Source of the DNA: Pelosinus sp. IPA-1 | GTDB lineage: Bacteria > Bacillota > Negativicutes > DSM-13327 | Length of the DNA: 64,000 nucleotides | NCBI RefSeq assembly: GCF_030269905.1 | Contig: NZ_BSVC01000001.1 | Location: 310,001 to 374,000, forward strand | Reading direction: 5' to 3' | Shown: piece by piece, positions 26,467 to 35,262 of the stretch | Layout of the letters: each line of letters starts with the position of its first letter | Position numbering within the stretch: the stretch's first letter is position 1 | The notes under the pieces: model-generated | Seen by the model: the letters and a program-made list of their open reading frames with translations, nothing else | The model's database searches: none | Told to the model about the DNA's origin: nothing | Made by a program: the position numbers and the translations under genes

Positions 26467-27537
26467 ATGAAAAAGATATTAATAAAAGGCAATGAAGCCA
26501 TTGCAGAGGCTGCCATTCAAGCTGGCTGTAAATTGTTTTTTGGTTATCCGATAACACCTTCTACGGAAGTGGTTGAATATTTGTCTAAGCATTTACCCAA
26601 GGCCGGAGGTACTGTGCTTCAAGGGGAAGATGAAGTTGCTTCGATTAATATGTGTTATGGTGCGGCATCAACAGGTACTCGTGTAATGACGGCTACTTCA
26701 AGCCCTGGCTTTAGCTTAAAGCAAGAAGGGATGTCTTACTTGGCGGCGGCTGAGCTGCCAGTGGTCGTTGTGAATGTCAATCGAGCTGGCCCTGGATTAG
26801 GTGGACTGGGCCCTGCACAATCGGATTATTTTCAGTGCACCAAGGGCGGCGGCCATGGGGATTATCGATTGATTGTTTTGGCACCCTCGAAAAGTCAAGA
26901 ATTATACGATTTTACCATGGAAGCTTTTGACCTAGCGGATAAATACCGGAATCCTGTACTGATTATGGCAGATGGATTTTTGGGTCAAATGATGGAACCT
27001 GTAGAAATAAAAGAACGGCCACAGGTAGAACTTCCCCCTAAAGACTGGGTTGTAGATGGCTGCCGAGGGCGAGAAAAGCGTAAGATCGTTAGTTATTCCT
27101 TAACGAATGAAATTGGGGAAGCAAATTGCCTAAGATGGCAGGCTAAATATGAAAAGATTAAAGAGACAGAGCAACGCTGGGAAGAATTTTATACTGAAGA
27201 TGCAGAATATCTCATTGTAGGATACGGGACGTGCGGTCGCATTGGTAAAAGTGTAGTACTAAATGCTCGTAAAGCAGGAATTAAGCTAGGGCTTATCCGT
27301 CCAATCACTTTATGGCCCTTCCCTGAAAAGGGATTTGCACCTTATAAAGATAAGATTAAGGGAATCGTCACAGTAGAGCTTAATGCAGGACAAATGATTG
27401 AAGACGTAAAGTTGGCAATCGAATGCCGTGTGCCTGTTTATTTGTGCAATCGGCAAGGTGGAATGATGCCTTCTGAAAATGAAATACTAGAGTTTATTGG
27501 GAAAGTCTTTGATTTGTCATTGGTAAGGGAGGCATAA
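26467..27537 (+). CDS. vorB: 2-oxoacid:ferredoxin oxidoreductase alpha subunit
   Basis: A 356-residue alpha subunit: KGNEAIAEAAIQAGCKLFFGYPITPSTE at the start, GEDEVASINM, and SSPGFSLKQEGMSYLA near residue 75. It corresponds to the pyrimidine-binding and transketolase C-terminal domains of PFOR. Neighbouring ptb and buk favour branched-chain 2-oxo acids (VOR), though 2-oxoglutarate (KOR) cannot be excluded from sequence. Confidence 0.9.
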   Translation: MKKILIKGNEAIAEAAIQAGCKLFFGYPITPSTEVVEYLSKHLPKAGGTVLQGEDEVASINMCYGAASTGTRVMTATSSPGFSLKQEGMSYLAAAELPVVVVNVNRAGPGLGGLGPAQSDYFQCTKGGGHGDYRLIVLAPSKSQELYDFTMEAFDLADKYRNPVLIMADGFLGQMMEPVEIKERPQVELPPKDWVVDGCRGREKRKIVSYSLTNEIGEANCLRWQAKYEKIKETEQRWEEFYTEDAEYLIVGYGTCGRIGKSVVLNARKAGIKLGLIRPITLWPFPEKGFAPYKDKIKGIVTVELNAGQMIEDVKLAIECRVPVYLCNRQGGMMPSENEILEFIGKVFDLSLVREA

Positions 27538-27539
27538 GA

Positions 27540-28292
27540 ATGGAAGTTGTATTTAAAAGAACAACAGGCTTAACCGGAATCCCCTTTCATTACTGCCCAG
27601 GGTGTACCCATGGAATTATTCATCGTATCATTGGGGAAGTAATGGAGGAACTAGGTATTATTGAAGACACAATTGGTGTAGCCCCTGTAGGGTGTGCTGG
27701 ATTTTCCTTAGACTTCTTTAGTTGTGACTTTGTGGGAGCAGCCCATGGACGGGCTCAAGCTGTGGCTACTGGGATAAAACGCTCTCTACCGGATAAAATG
27801 GTATTTACTTACCAAGGGGATGGAGATATTGCTGCTATTGGTACTGCTCATGCTATACATGTGGCAGCCCGGGGTGAAAAGATTACATCTATTATGGTAA
27901 ATAACGCAGTATTTGGCATGACAGGTGGACAAATGGCTCCAACTACACTTCCGGGTCAAGTTACGACTACCAGCCCTTATGGGCGAGATTGCGCTTTATC
28001 TGGGTCACCAATCGATTTGCCTAAAACCGTAGCTACCTTAGAAGGGGCAGTCTATGTGGCAGCTGTATCTGTTGATTCTCCTAAAAACATTTTTGCTGCG
28101 AAAAAAGCCATAAAAAGGGCTTTTCAAGTGCAACAATTAGGACTAGGATTTTCCTTAGTTAGTATTTTATCAACCTGCCCAACAAACTGGGGCTTATCTC
28201 CTGTGGACAGTTTAAAATGGTTACAGGAAAAAATGTTACCTCTTTATCAAATGGGAGAACTTAAGGTTCCTGAGGAGGTAAAAGGGCTATGA
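27540..28292 (+). CDS. vorA: 2-oxoacid:ferredoxin oxidoreductase beta subunit (TPP-binding)
   Basis: A 250-residue beta subunit that holds thiamine pyrophosphate: YCPGCTHGIIHR near residue 18, VGCAGFS, and the TPP/Mg motif GDGDIAAIG followed by NNAVFGMTGGQ. Two bases separate it from the alpha gene, and it overlaps the gamma gene by four. Confidence 0.92.
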   Translation: MEVVFKRTTGLTGIPFHYCPGCTHGIIHRIIGEVMEELGIIEDTIGVAPVGCAGFSLDFFSCDFVGAAHGRAQAVATGIKRSLPDKMVFTYQGDGDIAAIGTAHAIHVAARGEKITSIMVNNAVFGMTGGQMAPTTLPGQVTTTSPYGRDCALSGSPIDLPKTVATLEGAVYVAAVSVDSPKNIFAAKKAIKRAFQVQQLGLGFSLVSILSTCPTNWGLSPVDSLKWLQEKMLPLYQMGELKVPEEVKGL

Positions 28293-28819
28293 TTGATACA
28301 ATTATATTATCAGGCTTCGGTGGTCAAGGTGTCATGTTTATTGGCAAAGTATTAGCATACGCAGCCATGGAAAAAGAGTTACAAGTTTGTTGGATTCCTT
28401 CCTACGGCCCTGAAATGCGGGGCGGGACTGCCAACTGTTCTGTGATAATTTCCGACGAAGAAATTCACTCACCAGTAATTGAAAAAGCAGATGTGGCGAT
28501 CGTGCTCAATCAGCCTTCCTATGATAAATTTTTATCACGGATTAAACCGGGTGGTGCGATTGTTGTTAATTCTTCGATTATAGAATCTACTGCTATTCGG
28601 AATGATATTACACTTATTTCCTTGCCAGCAACAGAGATTGCCAACGAATTGGGAAAACCAGCCCTAGCTAATATGGTATGCCTGGGGGCACTTATTCCAA
28701 ACTTGAAGTTACTCAATGTTAATGCCATAGAGAAAGCAATGCATGAAGTGGTAGGTAAGAAAAAGCCAGAACTCTTTGCCGTTAATATGGAGGCAATAAA
28801 AAAAGGGCTAGATCGGTAA
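28289..28819 (+). CDS. vorC: 2-oxoacid:ferredoxin oxidoreductase gamma subunit
   Basis: A 176-residue gamma subunit starting with the typical IILSGFGGQGVMFIGKVLA and containing WIPSYGPEMRGGTANCSVIIS. Its ATG overlaps the beta stop (ATGA), giving coupled translation. It completes a four-subunit complex making acyl-CoA, CO2 and reduced ferredoxin. Confidence 0.92.
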   Translation: MIDTIILSGFGGQGVMFIGKVLAYAAMEKELQVCWIPSYGPEMRGGTANCSVIISDEEIHSPVIEKADVAIVLNQPSYDKFLSRIKPGGAIVVNSSIIESTAIRNDITLISLPATEIANELGKPALANMVCLGALIPNLKLLNVNAIEKAMHEVVGKKKPELFAVNMEAIKKGLDR

Positions 28820-28823
28820 TAGC

Positions 28824-28864
28824 AAAAGGGCCTACTCTTTGGTTATCAAAGAGTAGGCCCTTTT
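28824..28864. terminator. Bidirectional terminator after the VOR operon
   Basis: The stem AAAAGGGCCTACTCTTTG / CAAAGAGTAGGCCCTTTT carries A and T runs on both sides, between the VOR operon and the convergent HD-GYP gene. Confidence 0.9.
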
Positions 28865-28899
28865 ACAGATCAGAAACGATATAGCATTTTTCTTATTCT

Positions 28900-29967
28900 T
28901 TAGGATTTTGAAATCTTGGAAATCAAAATTTGAGGGTTATCTGCTAATCGAATATCCCTAGTAGGCATATAGGGTGAGCCATCTGGATAAGAGATAAGGC
29001 GGATGACAGGTCGTTGTGGGGAAGAATTAGGGATGGAAACAACAACAGCCAAATCTCCCGTATTCAGTAAGACCTCCATGCCGGGCATATAGGTAGCTAT
29101 CTTTGATAAGAAAATTCGCCCGTAAGTTTCGTCAAAACTAGTTCCGAGGCCAGAAGCAATAATGTTATATGCTTCGTCTGGTTCCATAGCCTTGCGATAA
29201 GGGCGGTGTCCAGTGATGGCTTCATAAACATCTGTTATTGTTAGTAAACGCGCATAATTGAGAATTTCTTCCCCTTGTAGTCCACGGGGATAACCTGTAC
29301 CATCAACCTTTTCATGATGTTGCCAAGCCATATGAGCAACAAGACTTGAAATTTCCCATCGCTTGTTTACTAATAAATGAAATCCAGACTCTGGATGTTG
29401 CTTAATAATTCCAAATTCCTGTTCAGTCAAACGGTCAGGTTTATTGATAATTTCTTTATCTACTTCTATTTTTCCCAGATCATGAAGCAATGCACCGCAG
29501 GTAATTTCTTTGATTTGTACAATGGAAAAATCGCAAAAGCGGGCCAGTAATGCTGTGTATATGGCGCAATTTAGAGAGTGTGCTAAGGTATAATCATCAT
29601 GGGTTGCAATACCCGTTAATTGAATGGCTACGGATGGTTGGAGGATTAATTCTTCTACAATATCAGAAGCAAGGCTGCAGATTGGATCCATGGCAAAATT
29701 TTCGCCCCGATTGACTTTCTCCATAGTAATACTTAATATAGCTAAAGCACGTTGTTGTGTTTCAAGGGAAAGATATTCTGGAATTTTTATATCGGCATAT
29801 CGATTGTCTCTAATAAACAGGGCATTTACATCCAAATCTCGCAGTTTGTCGAGATATTCTTCAGTTAAAGTCACTCCCGAAGCCAACAATACCTGTCCCT
29901 TTTTATTTAAAAGATGTCGCGCTAATGTCATACCTGGGATAACATCGTTTAAACTGATTTGTCTCAA
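28900..29967 (-). CDS. HD-GYP domain protein behind a c-di-GMP riboswitch
   Basis: A 355-residue soluble protein with the same N-terminal module as 7516-8643 (DVIPGMTLARHLLNKKGQVLLASG) and a full HD-GYP domain at about 130-300: HDLGKIEVD near 172, HPESG, and HHEKVDGTGYPRG near 230, with the canonical GYP. It should hydrolyse c-di-GMP. A short C-terminal region (about 300-355) is unassigned. A c-di-GMP-I riboswitch with terminator sits in its leader, implying feedback. AGGAG precedes the ATG. Confidence 0.92.
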   Translation of the reverse strand: MRQISLNDVIPGMTLARHLLNKKGQVLLASGVTLTEEYLDKLRDLDVNALFIRDNRYADIKIPEYLSLETQQRALAILSITMEKVNRGENFAMDPICSLASDIVEELILQPSVAIQLTGIATHDDYTLAHSLNCAIYTALLARFCDFSIVQIKEITCGALLHDLGKIEVDKEIINKPDRLTEQEFGIIKQHPESGFHLLVNKRWEISSLVAHMAWQHHEKVDGTGYPRGLQGEEILNYARLLTITDVYEAITGHRPYRKAMEPDEAYNIIASGLGTSFDETYGRIFLSKIATYMPGMEVLLNTGDLAVVVSIPNSSPQRPVIRLISYPDGSPYMPTRDIRLADNPQILISKISKS

Positions 29968-30052
29968 GATAAAAGCTCCTTTGTTGTATAAAAATCAGCA
30001 TAAATTATGCTCGTGTTTCTAATCGATAAGGCTATTAGCAAAGTAAGCGTAT

Positions 30053-30089
30053 AAAAAAAGCTTAACTGCATAATGAGCCAGTTAAGCTT
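30053..30089 (-). terminator. Terminator in the c-di-GMP riboswitch leader
   Basis: On the minus strand AAGCTTAACTG pairs with CAGTTAAGCTT over a ten-base loop and is followed by seven Us. It lies between the aptamer and the HD-GYP gene. Confidence 0.9.
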
Positions 30090-30099
30090 ATCATAATCA

Positions 30100-30188
30100 T
30101 GCAGCGTGGCGATCATAGATCTTTAAAAAAATCCGTAGACCCTATAGCTTTGCGTCCATACTTTTCAGTATGTTTGCTAATAAAAGTT
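30100..30188 (-). ncRNA. c-di-GMP-I (GEMM-I) riboswitch
   Basis: The minus strand shows the GEMM-I core: AGCAAACATAC, a GAAA-type loop (TGAAAAG), GTATGGACGCAAAGCTATAGGGTCTACGG, read here as two adjoining blocks, and the 3' part CTATGATCGCCACGCTGC, the form common in clostridia and relatives. It should sense c-di-GMP and act on the terminator at 30053-30089 to control the downstream HD-GYP phosphodiesterase. Whether ligand turns it on or off cannot be decided by eye. Confidence 0.92.
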
Positions 30189-30418
30189 TTAATAATAGAA
30201 AACTAGGTAACTATCATTCGTGAATGGTGTCAGTTTTAAAATAATAGCATATAATTATAGCAGATTATGTCATATACTGAAGAGTATATCAGAAATTGTT
30301 AGCAGATGGAATATCTAGTCTTATTTTTCGATTTTTTTTTAGCGGTGGAATATTTTTTAGTGAAAAATCATAGTAGTAGAATAAGAGTGGGCGCTAATAT
30401 CGTGGGAGGCGGCTGGAA

Positions 30419-30841
30419 ATGCTATCACCTAGTTTAGAAGATTATTTAGAAGAATTGTATCGGTTGTCTCTAACGAATGAAATTGTTCGTGTCACTGATA
30501 TAAGCCAAAAATTAGGGGTATCTTTGCCTTCTGTTAGTAAAGCCTTAGGGAAGTTAAAAGCAGACCAATATATTCATTATCAGCCATATGGTGTAATCAG
30601 CTTGACAGATTCAGGTAAAAAAATGGGAAGTTTTTTGGTTGAACGGAATAGACTATTACAAGAGTTTTTGACCTTGATTTGTGCTGATTGTGATAGCGAT
30701 GCTGAGGCAGAAGCGATGGAGCATTATCTATCCCAAGGTACGATTCATTCTATCCAATTAGTAGTGAAATTTATGAAAAATCACCCAGAATGTTATCAGC
30801 TATTTTTAGAATATGTGGCTAAAAACCAAGCTGTAGAATAA
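30419..30841 (+). CDS. mntR: DtxR/MntR-family metal-dependent repressor
   Basis: A 140-residue regulator with an N-terminal winged helix (YLEELYRLSLTNEIVRVTDISQKLGV...SVSKALGKL) and a helical metal-binding/dimer domain (HYLSQGTIHSIQLVVKFMKNHPECYQLF). No SH3-like third domain, as in MntR. It faces an Nramp transporter gene on the opposite strand, so Mn(II) or Fe(II) sensing is likely. GGGAGG precedes the ATG. Confidence 0.85.
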   Translation: MLSPSLEDYLEELYRLSLTNEIVRVTDISQKLGVSLPSVSKALGKLKADQYIHYQPYGVISLTDSGKKMGSFLVERNRLLQEFLTLICADCDSDAEAEAMEHYLSQGTIHSIQLVVKFMKNHPECYQLFLEYVAKNQAVE

Positions 30842-30885
30842 AGCTTAACCAAAGCGTACCATTGGTCTTAAGTACATGAAATATA

Positions 30886-32172
30886 TTATGCTTGCCCTGA
30901 AAAGATTAGGTACAGTAAGACTGCATTCAAGGTAAGTATCATGCAAATGATAATCCAACCCAATACATTAGTTATAGTACTATTCTTAAAACGTCCCATG
31001 ATTTCCTTTTTGTTACTAATTAGCAAAAGGGGAATAATAGCACCCGGTAAAGCAAAACTTAATACGACTTGACTTGTTACAAGGGCACTCATCGGATTGA
31101 TACCTGCTAAGATAATAGCCATACCAGGTAACATGGTAATGAGGCGCCTGATGCTAATAGGGATATCAAAGCCCACGAAGCCATTTAAGATAACTTCTCC
31201 AGCCATAGTGCCAACAGTAGAAGAAGATAATCCTGAGGCTAAAAGAGCGAGGCCAAAGGCTCCTGCTGCCATATTGCCCATAAGAGGCTGCAAGGTCATA
31301 TAAGCTGCTTCAATACTGTCAACAGTAAGACCATTGCCTTTAAATATGGCTGCTGATACGATAACCATAGCGGCATTTACAATAAAGGCCATATTCATAG
31401 CAACGAATACATCTATTTTGGCCATCTTTAAATGATGAACACAGTCGTTTTCGTCATTTGTGCGGCGATTTTGGACCAAATGAGAGTGTAGATAAATAAC
31501 GTGAGGCATAACCGTAGCTCCTAGCATGCCGACAGCTACCAGTAAGCTGTCAGCGGTGAGCATAGGAACAGCTACATGATAAGCAACTTGCCCCCATTCT
31601 GGACTAGACATAAACATTTCCCATATATAAGATATGCTTATAACGGCTACCATTGTCGTAATGATTCGTTCCACAATTTGCTGCCCATATTTTTGCATGT
31701 GGCAGATGAAGTAAGTAATAAACCCTGTAAGTATTGCAGACCAAACTAAGGGGATATTAAATAATAAGTAAAAACCGAGGACGCCTCCCAAAAACTCTGC
31801 AAGGTCGGTAGCCATAGCCGCTAAGGTTGCTATAGTCCATAAGAACCAATTCACGCCTCGTGAAAAGACATTGCCGCAGTGTACGGGCAAACTAACTCCG
31901 GTAGCAATGCCAACTTTTGCGGAGAGAATTTGGACAAAGATAGCCATCAAATTACTCCAAAGAATGACCCATAGTAAGTTATAACCAAATTGGGAACCAC
32001 CACTAATATTAGTACCGAAGTTTCCTGGATCCATATATGCTACGCTGACAATAAAAGCAGGCCCGAGGTATTTTAATAGCCCTTTGGCCTTGGTTTTAAT
32101 TTCTTCTCCAGGTATTAATGGCAAATTAATCGGTAAGCTGGTGATAAATTGATCATCTTTCAATATTCCCAC
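30886..32172 (-). CDS. mntH: Nramp-family Mn2+/Fe2+ transporter
   Basis: A 428-residue, 11-12-segment transporter. The substrate motifs are visible: DPGNFGTN in TM1 (near residue 47, with metal-ligand Asp and Asn), the loop ATDLAEFLGG and the TM6 region MLGATVMPHVIYLHSHL (Met and His near 218). It imports Mn(II) or Fe(II) with protons. A perfect palindrome upstream is a candidate operator for the DtxR-type regulator encoded just beyond its 3' end. GGAGTGGG precedes the ATG. Confidence 0.93.
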   Translation of the reverse strand: MGILKDDQFITSLPINLPLIPGEEIKTKAKGLLKYLGPAFIVSVAYMDPGNFGTNISGGSQFGYNLLWVILWSNLMAIFVQILSAKVGIATGVSLPVHCGNVFSRGVNWFLWTIATLAAMATDLAEFLGGVLGFYLLFNIPLVWSAILTGFITYFICHMQKYGQQIVERIITTMVAVISISYIWEMFMSSPEWGQVAYHVAVPMLTADSLLVAVGMLGATVMPHVIYLHSHLVQNRRTNDENDCVHHLKMAKIDVFVAMNMAFIVNAAMVIVSAAIFKGNGLTVDSIEAAYMTLQPLMGNMAAGAFGLALLASGLSSSTVGTMAGEVILNGFVGFDIPISIRRLITMLPGMAIILAGINPMSALVTSQVVLSFALPGAIIPLLLISNKKEIMGRFKNSTITNVLGWIIICMILTLNAVLLYLIFSGQA

Positions 32173-32222
32173 TCCTTACATAAGTGCTATGTTTAATTAA
32201 TACTACAAAACACAATAGTATG

Positions 32223-32238
32223 GTTAGCCATGGCTAAC
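32223..32238. promoter_or_regulatory. Candidate MntR/DtxR operator upstream of mntH
   Basis: GTTAGCCATGGCTAAC is a perfect 16-bp palindrome 51 bases before the mntH start. It resembles DtxR-family boxes (TTAG...CTAA half-sites). Assignment to the neighbouring regulator is inference. Confidence 0.6.
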
Positions 32239-32356
32239 TTTTAAAACGCTTTAATTACTATATAATATGTAATGATAATAATTTTGTGACTAACAGCGTT
32301 ACATCTTGTGCGGACTGGGCGGGATGCAAGATAATAGATCGTTAGCAAGGAACTGC

Positions 32357-32383
32357 TTGACAATTCTGTAAAAATATTATAGA
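32357..32383 (+). promoter_or_regulatory. Promoter of cobalamin riboswitch 1
   Basis: TTGACA (32357-32362) and TATAGA (32378-32383) with a 15-bp spacer. The same layout occurs before riboswitches 2 and 9. Confidence 0.6.
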
Positions 32384-32412
32384 GTCAATCCTATGATATT
32401 GAAAAAATTCAT

Positions 32413-32616
32413 ATGGATGGTATAGGTGCCCTTCGGGGCTTAATAGGGAAATCGGTTCAATGCCGATACGGTCCCGCCACTGTAATGAGGAGCAAACCCA
32501 TGTTGTGCCACTGAGATAAATCATCTTGGGAAGGTTTGGGAGAGCGATGATCCAGAGTCAGGAGAACTGCCTATATAACAGTCACCGATATGACCTGCGA
32601 GAGATGGGGAGGGGAT
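32413..32616 (+). ncRNA. Cobalamin riboswitch 1 (nik-like/TonB receptor operon)
   Basis: Contains the class core: ATAGGTGCCC, GGCTTAATAGGGAA, GGTCCCGCCACTGT (B12 box region), TCAGGAGAACTGCC and GACCTGCGAGAGATGGGG. A terminator follows. It controls the ABC importer, GNAT and BtuB-like receptor genes, presumably off when adenosyl- or other cobalamin is abundant. Confidence 0.95.
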
Positions 32617-32691
32617 TTACGCGAAATTTTTATGTTTATTTTTTGTGCGTTATTATTTCCTAATTGTAATTTAGCGTTTCTCTTTGTGTTT

Positions 32692-32722
32692 CACTCTCGG
32701 TTTATACCGAGAGTTTTTTTTG
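32692..32722 (+). terminator. Terminator of cobalamin riboswitch 1
   Basis: ACTCTCGG pairs with CCGAGAGT and is followed by eight Ts. Confidence 0.88.
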
Positions 32723-32774
32723 TCTTCTTATGAAGACATTAGTAAAATACTATATAAGAAAAAGGCGGAAAAAA

Positions 32775-34325
32775 ATGAAAAAATGTACTTACTTATGGAT
32801 TCTTGTTGGATTATTCAGTTGTTTGATGCTGGCAGCGGCTGGTTGCTCCTCTGAAAAGAAGAGCGGTAGCGGTACAAAAGAGAAGGTACTTAAATTTATT
32901 ACGGTTTGGCCTGCGAATACGATGGACCCTCATCGGTGTCATTTTAGTTTTATATTAAATTCTGGAGCTATGGAAACCCTGGTTGGATTGGATCCAAAAA
33001 CAACAGAGCTTTATCCTTGGCTGGCTGAAAGCTGGAAATCCGAGGATGGTCAGCATTGGGAGTTTAAAATACGTAAAGGAGTGAAATTCCATAATGGAAA
33101 AGACCTGACTGCTGAGGCTGTTAAGGCTAGTTTGGAGCGTTCTATTTCTGCAAATCCTGGCGTAAAAGCGTCTTTAAAAATTACTGCTATCGAGGTAGCA
33201 GGTGATATTCTGAAAATCACTACGGAAAATCCGTATCCGGCTCTTCCGTCAGAATTAGTTCATTACAATACGGTGATAATGGATGTTGCGGTACCAGACA
33301 ATAAGCCGCCTATTGGGACAGGCGCATTTATGTTTGCCAGTTTTGATATTGCTAAAGGTGCAGAGTTGGTGAAATTCCCTCAATATTGGAATGGTATAGC
33401 GAAGCTGGATCGAGTTATTATGACATTTAATGATGATGCAAATGCTCGTCTATTGGCACTGCAATCCGGTGATGCGGATATCATTTATCGCCCGGCACTG
33501 GATACGCTGCAAACATTGCGCAAAGATGACAAAGTAATAGTAGAGAGTGTTCCAGGCAAAAGAGTTTATCATTTAATTTATAATTATGCTGGCAAGAATC
33601 AAGATTTATGGAGTAATGAAGAATTCCGCAAAGGAATAGATGCTCTCATTAATCGTCAGGAAATTGTTGATAAGGTTATGGGAAAAGAAGCTGTTGTAGC
33701 CTATAATCCTTTTCCAGGAATTTATTCCTTCTCTCCTGATTCCAAACCTCATATTTACAGTATAGAAAAGGCATTACAACATTTTCAGGCTGCTGGTTTG
33801 ACAGTGCAAGATGGTAAGGTGCTTAGAAATGGCCAGCCGATCAAACTTCGAATGGCTACCTATATTGCTCGTCCTGAATTGCCTCAGATTGCACAAATTG
33901 TTCAAGCAACGGCTAAGCAAGTGGGAATTGAAATGGAAATTCAAGTAGCAGAGAATATTGATGAATATCTGCCCCAAGGAAATTGGGATCTAGTGACTTA
34001 CTCCTTACTGACAACCACCAGAGGGGATGGAGCTTTCTTCCTGAATGCTGCTTTTTCGCCAAAGGGTATGCAAAATCATGGTCGCCTCACTGTACCAGAA
34101 TTAATTTCTTTATTGGATACCTATAATCAGACTATCGATAAAGCTAAGCGAAATGAAACGGCGAAGACAATCGCTACAATGATTGAAGAAAGAGCTTATA
34201 ATGCCTATATAACTTCTCCATATGAAACGGCTGCATATCGTAAAAATGTGAAAGGTTGGGTGACTCCATCAAATGAATTTGAGTTCCAAATGGTTACCAA
34301 GGATTTGGATATCGTTTCAGAATAA
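32775..34325 (+). CDS. Nickel/peptide-type (family 5) ABC substrate-binding lipoprotein
   Basis: A 516-residue family 5 solute-binding protein with signal peptide and lipobox (LAAAGC near residue 24). Typical text: TVWPANTMDPH, LAESWKSEDGQHWEFKIRKG, VKFHNGKDLTAEAV. It resembles NikA/CntA/OppA. I start at ATG 32775 (GGCGG upstream) because the signal peptide begins there. Under a cobalamin riboswitch and beside a TonB receptor, the cargo is more likely cobalt, nickel, a metallophore or a corrinoid precursor than peptide; this is inference. Confidence 0.9.
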   Translation: MKKCTYLWILVGLFSCLMLAAAGCSSEKKSGSGTKEKVLKFITVWPANTMDPHRCHFSFILNSGAMETLVGLDPKTTELYPWLAESWKSEDGQHWEFKIRKGVKFHNGKDLTAEAVKASLERSISANPGVKASLKITAIEVAGDILKITTENPYPALPSELVHYNTVIMDVAVPDNKPPIGTGAFMFASFDIAKGAELVKFPQYWNGIAKLDRVIMTFNDDANARLLALQSGDADIIYRPALDTLQTLRKDDKVIVESVPGKRVYHLIYNYAGKNQDLWSNEEFRKGIDALINRQEIVDKVMGKEAVVAYNPFPGIYSFSPDSKPHIYSIEKALQHFQAAGLTVQDGKVLRNGQPIKLRMATYIARPELPQIAQIVQATAKQVGIEMEIQVAENIDEYLPQGNWDLVTYSLLTTTRGDGAFFLNAAFSPKGMQNHGRLTVPELISLLDTYNQTIDKAKRNETAKTIATMIEERAYNAYITSPYETAAYRKNVKGWVTPSNEFEFQMVTKDLDIVSE

Positions 34326-35262
34326 AAACTGGCTATTGAAACGGATAAGTGAAGCCATTCTTCTTTTATGGATAATTTCATTGGTTAGCTTTGCCATTGT
34401 TCAAGTAGCTCCTGGGGATGCGGCGTTGTCCCTGCTCCGGGTGGATACAGTGGCTGTAACCACAGAACAGGTAGAAGCCTTAAGACAAGAAATGGGCATG
34501 AATGATCCTGTTTACCAGAAGTATTTTCGGTATATGGGCAATCTGCTGAAATTGGATCTGGGTGAATCTATAATGACGGGGCGTCCTGTTGTCGCAGAAC
34601 TTTCCCACGCTTTTCCTGCCACTTTTTTGCTGGCTGGTACTTCATTACTATTGACAATAGTCTTGGTTGGAATTTTTGGATACTTATCTTCCCGCTTTGC
34701 CGGGAGTTGGATTGATAAATTCTCTACTGGTTTTTGCCTTATGGGGGCTTCCATTCCGACTTTTTGGCTGGGGCTGCTGCTTATTGATTTATTTTCGGTT
34801 CGTCTCCACTTACTGCCGGCAGTGGGAATGGCTAATGGAGGGCTTATTTTGCCCTCGCTTTCTTTAGCCATCGCCATTGCGCCTCCCTTTATAAAAATTT
34901 TTCGTAATAGCTTAATTGATTGTGCCCACCAAGATTTTATCCGGGCGGCACGTTCTCGAGGAATTTCTGAAAAAGTGATTTTTATGCGGCATATTTTAAA
35001 GGGCAGCTTAATCCCGGTTGTGACAATTTTGGGAGTTAGTTTCGGGAGCTTACTAGGCGGATCGGTAGTAGTGGAAGTGATTTTTGGACTTCCTGGTGTT
35101 GGTAAACTGGCCATTGAAGCGGTTACCCGCCGAGATTATGCTATTGTTCAAGGCTTTGTATTGTCGATTGGTATCTTAATTTTTCTGATTAATTTAGCAG
35201 TGGATTTGTCATATTGTTACTTGAATCCTGCCATTTCTTTGAAGGAGGCTGAACGTCAATGA
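34273..35262 (+). CDS. ABC permease, NikB/OppB-like
   Basis: A 329-residue inner-membrane permease: APGDAALSLLRVDTV, six segments and the EAA loop DFIRAARSRGISEKVIFMRH near residue 218. Its first 17 codons overlap the binding-protein gene in another frame; the start is uncertain and TTG 34336 is an alternative giving about 308 residues. It pairs with the NikC-like permease. Confidence 0.88.
   Translation: MNLSSKWLPRIWISFQNKNWLLKRISEAILLLWIISLVSFAIVQVAPGDAALSLLRVDTVAVTTEQVEALRQEMGMNDPVYQKYFRYMGNLLKLDLGESIMTGRPVVAELSHAFPATFLLAGTSLLLTIVLVGIFGYLSSRFAGSWIDKFSTGFCLMGASIPTFWLGLLLIDLFSVRLHLLPAVGMANGGLILPSLSLAIAIAPPFIKIFRNSLIDCAHQDFIRAARSRGISEKVIFMRHILKGSLIPVVTILGVSFGSLLGGSVVVEVIFGLPGVGKLAIEAVTRRDYAIVQGFVLSIGILIFLINLAVDLSYCYLNPAISLKEAERQ

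Noticed and set aside
28862-28905. Possible third copy of the 94-bp repeat
   Set aside because: Only about 35 bases near ATCAGAAA resemble the first hairpin of the repeat, at roughly 75% identity, and the other two hairpins are missing.
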